This document shows, one piece after another, positions 19,501 through 29,863 of a DNA stretch of 64,000 bases (positions are counted from its first letter, which is position 1; each line of letters opens with the position of its first letter). The DNA lies in NCBI GenBank assembly GCA_963804825.1, contig CAWDRV010000006.1:682001-746000 (forward strand). The letters run 5' to 3'. The translations under genes were made by a program, and so were the position numbers. The notes beneath the pieces are model-generated. The model had not been told where the DNA came from, did no database searches, and was given only the letters and a program-made list of their open reading frames with translations. Source of the stretch: JBKQVT01 sp963804825. GTDB lineage: Bacteria > Planctomycetota > Planctomycetia > Pirellulales > Thermoguttaceae.

Positions 19501-22500
19501 GTTCTACACGGGCGTTAGCGGGACGTGGACTTCCTCGCTGAACGGCAATTGGAGCGATGGGGGCAATTGGCAGGGCGGCAACATGGCGGATCAGCGGCAC
19601 GGCGCTCTTCGGCGACACGACCGGCGGCACCGCGGTGACCGTCACGTTGGATAGCGGTCGGAGGCTCACCGCCTTGACGTTCAACACCGCCACCCAGGGC
19701 GGCAGCTACACCATCAGCAACACCGACGGCATCAGCGGGCTGACGCTGACCAACCACGGCCTCGGCGTGGCGCTGGCCGTTATCGGCGGCGGCAACCACA
19801 CCATCGCGGTGCCAGTGACGTTCGGCGATACCGTGAACTTCACCTCCGACACCGGCAGCTTGACGATCTCCGGCAACATCGACGGCGGCGGGGGACTGAC
19901 CGTCGCGGGCAATCTGATCCTCACCGGCAATAATGCATACGGCGGCGGCACGACCATCAACAGCGGCATCCTCACCGCGATACCGGCAAGCGGCTCCGGC
20001 CTCGCGGTCGGAACCGGCCCGGTGACCGTTGATCCGGGGGCGACGTTGCTGACCGGCGGGATTGGCCCGTTGGGGCCCTGGAATGGCCCGTGCAATGCGC
20101 TGACCGTGAACGGCGGTTCGGTCGTTGTCACGCAACACGGTCGGCACCAACTTGTTCCTCGGCCCGGTGCAGTTGACCGGCGGCACGATCAATTCGCAAG
20201 GCCAATCGGTCTTGCCTACCAGCACGATCACGACCTACGCGGCGCACTACCACGTCGCAGATCGACTTTATCAATATCGACCCCTTTGTCTCCCCGGACT
20301 ACACCAACTTTTCTCTTGACTTTATCGTCGCTCGCAATCCCGCCTTGACGGCGGATTTGTCGGTCGGGTGGATCAATGATTGGGGCTATCCGGAGGGCTT
20401 CACCAAGGACGGCCCGGGCGTGATGGTCCTCGGCGGCGCCTGGGTCGATGGTAGTAATGCCATTGCGGGCACCGGCGGCGACAGCCTGCCGATCAACGGC
20501 GGCACGCTGGTGATCACTGGTACGTTTGGTGGCAGCGGCGGTTGGAACCAGTTCGGAGTCGCCGGCGGCGCGACCTTGGCTGGCAACGGCACGATCAACA
20601 CGACCCCGACCGTGGTTCATGCGGGCGGCACGCTCGCCCCAGGCTGGGCGGGCGTCGGCACCATGACGTTTGCGGGTGACTCGCCGGTAACCCTCGAGGA
20701 CGGCAGCAACCTGTCCTATTCGCTGGCCACGGGCAACTCGGCCATCGACAGCTTCCTCAACCTCCAGGGTAATTTAACGATTAACTCGAACATTACCTTG
20801 AGCGTTGTCAGTTGGGCAGGCCCAGGCACCTACAACCTGGCCACGTGCTTCGGCACGATTACCGACAATTCCGGCCCGGGCGATTCCGGTCCCGGCTTCA
20901 GCGGCTGGACGGCCACCGGCGTGAATGGTCTGGCGGTCCCCAACTTTATCCTTAGCGGCGGCACCACCCTGCAAGTGCAGTTCTATTTTCTCGGCCTCAA
21001 CGAGACCTGGTCAGGCAACAGTGACCAGAGCTGGAGCACCGGGGGCAATTGGAACTTCGACTACAGCCCCCCGACCAACGCGGGTGATACAGCCACGTTC
21101 CCCGATATCCTCGGGGTGGGCACCACGTCCACGATCACGATGGACGGCTCCCACACGGTCAGCTTCATGAGTTTTGACACCACCAGCGGCGGCAGTTACG
21201 TCATTACCGGCGCCGACACTGACACGCTGACGCTGGACAACAGCACCGGCCAGGCGGTGGTGCTCGTCAATGGCGGCAGCCAGACCATCGCTGCGCCGGT
21301 GATGCTCGCCAGTGACCTGAACTTCGTCGGCGGCCCGGGCGCCAGCCTGACGATCTCCGGCCCGCTGGGCGAGAGTGTCCCCGGCAGAGCCCTGATGGTC
21401 AACGGCGCCGGCACGCTGGTCCTCAACGGCGCCGCCAGCTACAGCGGCCCCACGACGGTCAACGGCGGCACCCTGGAGATCGGCGGCCTCGGCGCGGTCA
21501 CCAATACCAGCGGCCTGGCGGGGAACCCGGGATGCGTGTTCCAAATCGATCCTGGCGGGTCGTTCACCATCCCCAGCGGCACCATTAACTTCCCCGGCAC
21601 CATGTTTGTGGGCGGCGCCTTGGCCGTGACCAACTCGACGGCGATGATTTCCGTCGGTAACTTCCTCATGACCGGCCCGGGCACGTTTACCCTGCATGAC
21701 AGTCAGGTCATGAACGTATCTTCGCCGGGTGGGGATTGGAGCGTGGGCGACGGCTATACCGTGCAGTTGGCCGCGGGCGGCACGTTCACCATGACGGGCG
21801 GCTCCCTGGACGTTGACAGCAGTGGTCCCGCGGAGATGGTCGATCGGCGATGCCTACATCGGCGGAAGCGGCAGTGGCCCCGCCGTCTTCAACATGTCGG
21901 GCGGCAACGTCCTCGATCGGCGAGCCGACCATAGTCGCCAACCGGCGGCAACCTCTGGCCTCATCGTGGGCACTCGGGGGCCGAGGGCGTCGTCAACCAG
22001 TCCGGCGGCCTCGTGACTGGTCCATGGCATGGCGGGCATTTTCGCCCTGGGTAACGACGGCTGGTCTGTGACCTCGGCCGTCCAAGCGGAAGCGGCACAT
22101 ACAACCTCACCGGAGGCACCCTGATTACGAGCCAGGGTGCGGCCAGTTACGATGATTGGCTGAAGACTTCGTTGGTCGGATGGCTGGGAGGCACCGGCGT
22201 GGTGAACGTCTCGGGCAGCGGCCTGTGGAACATCTCGCCCGACAACCCCTACCGCCCCGTGTACATCGGCTGCGGCCAACCGCAAGATAACCGACCCGCT
22301 GCCGACGGGCAACTCAGGCTACGGCACCGTCAACATCTACACCGGCGGAACGGTCCAGGCCCACGCCGGCGCCATGGTCGGTAACGTCTTTCGACCTACG
22401 GCATCCGGCACGGGCTTGCTCAACCTTGCGGGCGGCATGCTGGATTTACACGGCGGATCGGCGGCAACAGCACGATTTACGTCGGGTCCGGCGGCACGCT

Positions 22501-23031
22501 CGCCGCCTCCAGCGGCACGCTGCAAAATGTCGCTGAGATTGTCGGCAACGCCGTCATGGACGTAGGCCAGCGGCACGCTGGCCAGCGGCAGTGCGATGAC
22601 GCTGACGAAGACGGGCGACGGGAGTGCTGGTCCTGGCCGGCACGAACACCTACACGGGCGGGACGACCGTCACCGGCGGGACGCTTGAGTTCTCGACGCC
22701 GGCCGCCACGCCCAGCACGGGCATCATGACAGCGACGGGCGGCTACGTGTCGTTGGGCGCCTTGCTGGGCGCCTCGTCGCCCGCGAGCGACCCGGCCGAC
22801 ACGACCGGCACGACCGAGACCACGGCGAAAACCAGCGGGACCGTTGCGACGACTTCGACGGTCAATGAAACGACGGCGACGCTCGGCGGTGCTGCCGCAT
22901 GGCCGACAGGCAGTGCGGCCAGCGCCGCCGGCGCGGCGGCGGTGCCGGAGCCCGGGACGTTGGTCCTGCTGGCGGCCGCCGCGGCCGGCTTGGCGATTGC
23001 CGCTTGGAAGCGGAGGAAACTGGCCGGCTGA
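16575..23031 (+). CDS. Giant secreted beta-strand-repeat protein with PEP-CTERM anchor (second), heavily frameshifted
   Basis: ATG 16575 opens a signal peptide (MSSKGKFSVGVAVVVFGIAL...ARA) followed by DILYW, the same mature start as the upstream paralogue. Roughly 2,150 residues of Gly/Thr/Ser/Asn-rich beta-strand repeats follow, ending in a Thr-rich linker and VPEPGTLVLLAAAAAGLAIA then WKRRKLAG, a complete PEP-CTERM tag. The frame is broken at many places (for example ~16695, ~16732, ~17410, ~18675, ~18885, ~20130, ~21840). Several are repaired by removing one G after a C or restoring one G to a run. A module is internally duplicated (about 17030-17470 and 18490-18930). Function: probable surface or extracellular matrix scaffold. 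The decay could also be genuine, but the frame logic favours sequence error. Confidence 0.7.
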
Positions 23032-23613
23032 CGAAGAAGCGTACCGCCGAGTGTGCGAGGATTCGATCGGTCACATCGGCCATGGTCGATGTGACCGGTC
23101 CGGTCGGCGTTGTCGGGCGTGAGAGCGGGTACGGAACACTTCGTTCGTTGTATCGCGAACGCCTTCTTGCAGTTCGACGGCGGGCCCGAAGGTTCTCGTG
23201 ACCGATAGGGCCCGATCTTGGGATGGTGTCGGCCGATATTCGCCGTGTGGTGACCGGCGATTTATGTCGGTGTTGGCTGTCATAAACCCCCTAGTGGCGC
23301 AATCTGCTTGACAGCCCTGTAGATCCCCGCTACATTAAGGGTAATCTCGATCCCTGGGAAAACGCAGGGCAATCTGCCCGGAGGCAGCGTTTGGTTGGTG
23401 CCCGATGAGCGCGGCGGGCGAGGCGATGCCCGCAGACCTGTTGGGTGCGCTCGCGTCTTGACCTTGGGTCGGCTGCCGGAGCCGATCTCCCCCACTGCTG
23501 CGTGGCGGAGATTTTTCACCGATCCGTCGGGCCGCAAAAACTGGGGTCACCGGCACCGCATTTAGAAAGGAACCCGTGTCCATGAGCGTCAACCACCGGA
23601 AGGGGCGTCGGGC
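23032..23613. other. Intergenic leader before papain-fusion gene
   Basis: No coding region is supported. A short hairpin GGGCA-ATC-TGCCC lies at about 23368-23380 in a stretch that superficially recalls a riboswitch aptamer, but no known consensus can be completed. GAAAGGAACC near 23570 precedes ATG 23583, a possible alternative upstream initiation whose frame does not continue into the gene starting at 23614. Confidence 0.35.
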
Positions 23614-26600
23614 ATGAAACGATTGCGGAGTGGGATGGTTTTCCTCTTGGCCTCGACGCTCTTAGCGGCCCTTGGCATGGTTGGCTCGGCGGCTTTGGCG
23701 GACAGCTTTGACTGGCGGACTGTCGCCGGGCAGGACTTCGTCACGCCCGTCAAGGACCAGGGAGGGGCGGGAACCTGCTGGGCCTTTTCCGCCGTAGGAG
23801 ATCTGGAGGCGAAATACAAACTTACCCGCAACGATCCCTCGTTCAACATCGACCTTTCGGAGCAGAACCTCGTTTGTGCCGGTGTAGGCACCATCCTCGG
23901 TGGTTGGCCAAGCGACTGCATGAACTACTTCACGAGCACGGGCGTCGTCACCGAGGCAGAGCTTCCCTACACGCAGCAAAGCACCTCGCCTGATTGGCCC
24001 TTGACAAGCGGCTGGCAAAACCGTGTCGCCATGTGTACCTCGTGGAGTAGTGTGCCAGCCGATGTCTCGACCATCAAGGCCGACTTGAAGATCGACGGCC
24101 CGCTCAGCGCCTGCATCTACTCCGGCGATCTGAACAGCGAGACCTTGGGCACCTCCAGCCTCGACCATGCCATCCTGATCGTGGGCTACGTGGACAACAG
24201 CTCGTGGGCCGGCGGAGGCTACTTCATCATTAAGAACAGTTGGGGAGCGACCTGGAACGGCAACGGCTTCGGCGACGTCGCGTACAGCAACATCACGCGC
24301 CAGGGAGTTATCGACGCGATTACCGGGGCGGCCTACTACACCGGCACCATGTATTTCAGCGGCACCGATGAGACGAATCCGGCCAACTATCACACCGGCG
24401 CCGCGGCCATTGCCACGTGGACAGGGACAGGGACAGGGAGCAGCAACAGCACCTGGAGCACCAGCGCGACGCACGACTGGTCGATCGGCGGCACCGCCTT
24501 CACCTGGGTCAACCAGGAAGTCGGGGCCGTCTTCGACAGCACCAGCCCCAGCAGCAAACGCTCCATCACCATCAGCGGCACGGCCATCGCCCACGGCCTG
24601 ACCTTCAGCACCGCCGGGACGGGCTACTCGTTCAGCGGCGGCGCGTTGACGGTGACCGCCGGCGGCATCACGGCCAGCGAGAGCGTGACCTTCAACTCCC
24701 CGATCACCGTTGGCGCCCCGCAATCGTGGACCGTGGCCGCCGGCAAGACCTTGACCGTGGGGGCCATTCACACCGTCATCAGCGACGTGACGTTCAACGG
24801 CGCGGGGAGCGCGACGATCACCGGGGCCGTGGACGGCGGCGGCGTGGCCAATGCCGAAGGCGCGCCGGCGGGCAGGCTCGTCCAGGACGGCCCGGGAACC
24901 GTGACGTTCACCGCAGCGGCCTCCTGTGCTGACAACATCATCTTCTACGGCGGCACGCTGTCGATCGCCATGACGGGCGACAACTTCACCGGCGGCACGA
25001 CGGTGGGCGGCGGCCTGCTGCAAGTCGGGGCCAGCAGCACGGTTTCGGGCGGCACGCTGGCGTACAGCCCGCTGGGCGAAGGCGCCTTGGTCCTCAGCGG
25101 CGGCACGTTGCAGGACGACGGCGGCGGCCGCACGCTGGCCACCGCCGCGACCATCAACGGCAACATCACCCTGGCCAGCGCCGGCGCGGTCGGCGTCACA
25201 TTCGCCCCGCTGGGCCTCGCCACGCCCAATGTCGTGACGCTGAGCAATTCGCCCACGATCAACGTCATTGCGCCGACGACGATTGCCGACCAGATCGTGG
25301 GCAGCGGTTTTACCAAGAGCGGTCCGGGCGTGCTGGCCTTTACGGCGTCGGTGAATAGTTACACCGGCCCGACGACGGTCAGCGGCGGCACGCTCCAGGG
25401 GACGATCGCCAACATCGCGACGCCCGTCGTGCTGGCCAACGGCGCCGCGGTGACCTTCAATCAGCCGAGCAGCGGCACGCTGACCAACGCCGTCAGCGGC
25501 GCCGGTTCGCTGGTGAAAACGGGCAGCGGCACGCTTGATCTGGACGTCAATAGCAGCTACAGCGGCGCGACGAACATCTGCGGCGGCGTTCTCCGGCTCG
25601 ATCCGGCGCAGATCCCCATCGCCCCGGCGATCTGGTACGATCCCAGCAATTCCAGCGCGGTCGTCACGAGCGGCGGCAGCGCAACGCAGTTGACGAACCT
25701 CGGCTCCCTCGGTCCCGTGGCCAACGCGACGGTCGTAAGCGGGCACTTGGCGCCGGCGTTGAATGCCGCCAACACCGCGTTCGGCGGCCGCACCGGCACG
25801 GGCATGCCGACCCTCAGTTTCGGCTATATCGGCGGCGACACGCTCGAAGGGCCCAGTACGAACACCGCCACGGCGGGCACCGCCACGCTGATGACGTTCA
25901 ATAATCAGGCTTGCCTCAGCAACACCGGCTATACGATCCTGGCGGTCGCGGCCAGGTCGTTCAACAACGGCGCCCTGCGCCCGGGGGCGGGAACACAACC
26001 ACCAGCGCTAATTTTTTCCTGGCGCGCAGCCCACGACTTGGAATGGCGGCCTCGCCATGGGCTGGTGGCAGACGGGCGGCGATGCTACCGGGGTGTACAA
26101 CTTCGACCAGTATGGGAGTAATTGTTATGGGGGCAGCCCGGTCTCCGCCGGCAATCCCAACATGAACACCCGGGGCACCGAGTACCCGGTTGTCATGACC
26201 GCCCAGTTCGACCCGGCAGTCGGCCACTCCCTGCTTGTCAACGGCGCGACGGTCGCCCAGGACAACAACACGAGTGGAATCACCACCACCGGCACCACCG
26301 GCTGGCTCGGCAGCGGCGACCTGATCGGCGACAACGGCTACTTCAACGGCGACCTCGGCGAGGTGTTGATTTTCAACACCACCCTGACCGCCGCCCAGGA
26401 ATCGGCCGTGGAAAGCTACTTGCAGAGCAAATGGCTCGGCACGGGCACGGGCACGAGCACGCTGCCCCCGTTGTATGCCGCCCCCGGAAACATCCTGCCC
26501 AGCACCACGCCGGTGACCATCAGCAGCGGCGGCACACTCGACCTGAACAACGCCAATCTGCCCATCGTCATCGGTTCGCTCGCCAGCAGCGACTCGACCA

Positions 26601-27523
26601 CGCGGGTGTTGTTGGGCACTGGGGGAACCCTGACCACGGGCGGAGACAACACCAATACCACCTTCGCCGGCGTCCTCAGCGGCGGCGGCCAGTTGGTGAA
26701 GACCGGCAACGGCGATTTCACCCTCGCCGGCAGCAACACCTACAGCGGCGGCACGGCCATCAGCGGCGGCACGCTGCAACTGGGCGACGGCGCGAGCAAG
26801 AACGGCTCCGTCCCCGGAAATATCACCGACAACGCCCGCCTGACGTTCGCCAACCCCAACGCCCAGACCTATACCGGCGCCATCAGCGGCAGCGGCAGCG
26901 TGACCAAGACGGCCGCCGGGGCCCTGACGCTGGCCGCCAGCAATATCTACAGCGGCGGCACCGAGGTTGACGAGGGCACGCTCGTGGCGTCCAACGGAAC
27001 CAACGGCTCCGCCACCGGCAGCGGCACCGTCACCCTAAGCGGCGGGACGCTGGCCAGCGGCACGGGCGGCGGCTCGATCTCGGGCAGCGTCCAAATCGGT
27101 TCCGTCGCTTCGGAAATCGCCCCGGGCGGAATCGGCTCGATCGGCAAATTGACCATCGCCAGCTTGCTCGCCGCCTCGAACCTCACGCTCAATTTCGACC
27201 TGACCACGCCGGAGGGAAACGGCGATTTGCTGGTCATCACATCCCCGGGCGGGCTGACCCTCGCGCCGGGCACGGCCATCACCTTCGGCACGAAACCCAC
27301 GACGCATGGCGACTACCGGCTGATCGGCGGCAGTTTCGGCACGCTGCCGCTTGGCGACTTTGTTCTTCCCACGGCCCCAGCGACCGTGTCGTACTCGTTG
27401 TCCACGACCCCGGACCCGGGTTATATCGACCTCGTGGTCGTGCCCGAACCTTCCACCTTCGTCCTTCTGGGCGTTGCCGCCGTCGGACTGCTCGGCCACA
27501 TGTGGCGACGGAAGCGGACGTAG
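23614..27523 (+). CDS. Papain-like (C1A) protease fused to beta-strand repeats and PEP-CTERM anchor
   Basis: Three parts are visible. Residues 1-29 are a signal peptide. Residues ~30-225 are a C1A peptidase with oxyanion Gln49, nucleophile Cys55 (DQGGAGTCWAFSA), His185 (LDHAILIVGY) and Asn208 (IIKNSWG); there is essentially no propeptide. The remainder is a long autotransporter-type beta-repeat passenger containing a concanavalin/LamG-like segment (about 25600-26450), ending in VPEPSTFVLLGVAAVGLLGH then MWRRKRT (from ~27439), a PEP-CTERM tag. The frame changes near 25995 and again near 26040, each fixed by restoring one base. It is adjacent to two paralogous repeat proteins and may process them or act on environmental protein; this is inferred. 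Confidence 0.85.
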
Positions 27524-27720
27524 TGCCTCGGGCAAGAAAGTCTTTTCCTCCCGGACAATCCCACCCAATGCAACGGCTGGGCTTGGGGACTTGGAAAATG
27601 ACAAATCCCGGTTTGTCGTGCGAAGAATCCCGACCGTGGCAACGGGGGGCTTCTATCTGCTCATCCTGAGCTTGCGAATTGAGCTTGAACCGCAGCCCGG
27701 CCGCCGGGTAATATACGGCC

Positions 27721-28848
27721 ATGTGGCGTAAGACCCTCCTTTCGCTGTGCGCAGTCCTGCCGCTGGTCGCGCTGCTTGCCGCGCTGCCCGGCGCGGCGGC
27801 CGAAAAGGTCGTGTTGCGGACGGCCGCGGGGCGATTCCTCCGCGCCGCCGAGGACGGCACGCTCCGCGCCGAATCCTTCCTTCCCGGCGACAAGGAAACC
27901 TTCGCGCTGGTTTCCCGCGGAAAACAGCAAATTGCCTTGAAGGGGCCGGGCGGCCGGTGGCTTGTGCCTGACGCCCGCGACGGCCGCACGCCGCGTTTGG
28001 GCGGCGCGGCGGCGGAACCGGGCGACCGCGAGACTTTTCAACTTGTGCCGGCCGGGGCGAACCGTTTCGCGCTCCGTGGGCACGGATCGAGCGCCCTGTT
28101 GGTCTTCGATCCGGCCGATGCGCGTCCGGCCGAGCCCAAGACGCCGGCCGGCCCGGCGGCGCGCGAGACGGTGGAAATCTACCGTGTCCGCGAGTTGCCG
28201 GCGATCCTCCAGACGGCATTGCCGGCGGCGCTTCATGCCCTGGCCGCGGAAGAGTTGGCCGGCAAGCAGTACGACAAGACGCAGACGCACAAGACGGAGA
28301 AGTACGTCGATCTGCCCGATCCCACGCTGAAAGACCTGAAACGGACGAAGCGGCACAAGGTGATCGCCGTGACCGAGGAGTCCCGGGTCCAGGCGCAACT
28401 CGACGGGCAGGCCGACGTCCACATGCCTGCGATGCTGTTTCTCGGCAGCTATGCGAAGGGCGGCCCGGGCGTGATTCTGCTGGCAGTCGATGCCCGGCTG
28501 CCGGTTCGCGGCCACGTGCAGTACAAGGTGCCCGACGTGGCCAGCGCCTCGACCGGTTATCGGGCCGAGGTCCAGCTTTCGGCGGTTGCCGAGGTGCGGG
28601 TGCAGCGTTCGGGCGGCGACGTGAAATTCAGCCCGCCGGCGGTGCTCGATGTGCACGTGTCGTTTTCGCGCATGGATTTTTCCAACGACCTGTTGAAGGC
28701 CGTCCGCCGTCAGATCAAGCACTTGGTGAACCACGAACTGCGGCACAACGAGGAGCGGATTCGCCAGCAGGCAAACCGCGCCCTGCAAAAGGCAATGTCT
28801 TCGCGCGAGGTGCGGATACCGCTGCTCGGGTATCTGGAACTGCTCTAA
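27721..28848 (+). CDS. Secreted protein with fascin-like beta-trefoil N-terminus
   Basis: The 375-residue product has a signal peptide (residues 1-27, MWRKTLLSLCAVLPLVALLA...), then two tandem units of the form V-x-L-R-T-A-A-G-R-F-L-x-A and F-x-L-V, typical of fascin/actin-crosslinking beta-trefoil folds (residues ~28-130). The C-terminal ~230 residues, with an Ala-rich helical start and alternating beta segments, are unfamiliar. The end carries a charged helix (NHELRHNEERIRQQ). No catalytic motif is seen. It stands alone between the PEP-CTERM cluster and an ABC exporter. Function unknown. Confidence 0.7.
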   Translation: MWRKTLLSLCAVLPLVALLAALPGAAAEKVVLRTAAGRFLRAAEDGTLRAESFLPGDKETFALVSRGKQQIALKGPGGRWLVPDARDGRTPRLGGAAAEPGDRETFQLVPAGANRFALRGHGSSALLVFDPADARPAEPKTPAGPAARETVEIYRVRELPAILQTALPAALHALAAEELAGKQYDKTQTHKTEKYVDLPDPTLKDLKRTKRHKVIAVTEESRVQAQLDGQADVHMPAMLFLGSYAKGGPGVILLAVDARLPVRGHVQYKVPDVASASTGYRAEVQLSAVAEVRVQRSGGDVKFSPPAVLDVHVSFSRMDFSNDLLKAVRRQIKHLVNHELRHNEERIRQQANRALQKAMSSREVRIPLLGYLELL

Positions 28849-29130
28849 GCGATTGCGGCGATGGGGGCGGGCGCGCAGTCGGCTCGATGTCGGCGAGGTC
28901 CTGAATACGATCGCGTCCGGACGTTTGAGGCGCTGAAGGGCGCCATTTTTTTTGGCCATATCCCCCATTCGTCCAAATTCGACCGCTACCTGGCGGCCCG
29001 CCGGCCAGACTGATTGTCGGACGTTGGCTGTGGCCGTACAATGCTGGGATGATCCCGTGCTGCCGACGAGAATCCAATCTATCTTGCAATGCCGATCTCG
29101 ACCAAACAAGCGACGTGTGAGCGATACCCG
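28849..29130. other. Intergenic region before ABC exporter
   Basis: No gene is supported; a run of T (about 28946-28953) interrupts otherwise GC-rich sequence. An in-frame ATG at 29089 lies upstream of the chosen ABC start at 29131, but the conserved family start (MYVLEAKRLCKVF) favours 29131. Confidence 0.35.
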
Positions 29131-29863
29131 ATGTATGTCCTGGAAGCCAAGCGGCTTTGCAAGGTGTTCGGAGGCGGCGCGACACGGGTGACGGCGCTGT
29201 GGGAGGTCGATCTCCAGGTGCGGCGCGGCGAGCTGCTGGCCATCATGGGGCCTTCCGGCTCCGGCAAGAGCACCTTGCTGCACTTGTTGGGCGGCGTTGA
29301 GCCTCCCACGTCGGGGGAGGTGTTCTTGGAGGGCGAGGCCTTCGGTTCGCTGAACGACGAGCAACGCAGCCTGATCCGTCGGCGCCGGGTCGGCTTCGTG
29401 TTTCAGAAGATCAATCTGCTGCCGATCCTGTCTGCCGCGGAAAACGTGGCGTTGCCGTTGCTCATTGACGGCACTCCGCGTGCGGCGGCCATGGCGAGGG
29501 CGGCGGAGGCCCTGGAACTCGTCAGGGTGGCGGAGCGGGCGTCCCATCTGCCCGCCGAGATGTCGGGGGGCGAGCAGCAGCGGGTGGGGATCGCCCGGGC
29601 GCTGGTGATCAATCCCGCCGTCATTCTGGCCGATGAGCCGACCGGCGCGATCGATCGCGCCACCGGAAAACACATCCTCGCCGAACTCCGCGCGCTGCGC
29701 GGAGCGGGGCCGAACCGTGGTTGTCGTCACCCACGATCCGGAGGTCGCGGCCGCCGCGGATCGGTGTCTGACCGTGTGCGACGGCCGTTTCCAGGGCGCG
29801 GCGGGAGACAAACCGTCGCCGCCCTCAGTGCGAGCGCTGATGCCCGAGGCCGATCGGTCATGA
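29131..29863 (+). CDS. ABC transporter ATPase, MacB/LolD type (frameshift near 29707)
   Basis: The nucleotide-binding subunit of a lipid/peptide or efflux-type exporter. Walker A GPSGSGKS lies around residues 43-50, the Q-loop in FVFQKINLLP, the signature in MSGGEQQRVGIARAL, and Walker B in AVILADEPTGAID. The H-loop VVVTHDPEV is reached only after removing one extra G at 29706-29709; the gene then ends at 29863. The stop overlaps the permease ATG at 29860 (ATGA), showing translational coupling. Length ~243 is standard for LolD/MacB-N. Confidence 0.85.

Noticed and set aside
23350..23480. Riboswitch-like leader (GGGCAATCTGCCC hairpin and GAGGCAGCG) upstream of the papain fusion
   Set aside because: I could not complete the consensus of any known class (c-di-GMP, cobalamin, glycine). 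A covariance-model scan would be decisive.
23662..25998. 778-codon minus-strand frame opposite the papain fusion
   Set aside because: The plus strand has an unmistakable C1A catalytic triad and repeat pattern; the antisense product is Arg/Ala/Gly-rich without a family.
11642..27523. True autotransporter (type V secretion) proteins
   Set aside because: No C-terminal outer-membrane beta-barrel is seen; all three end in PEP-CTERM tags instead.
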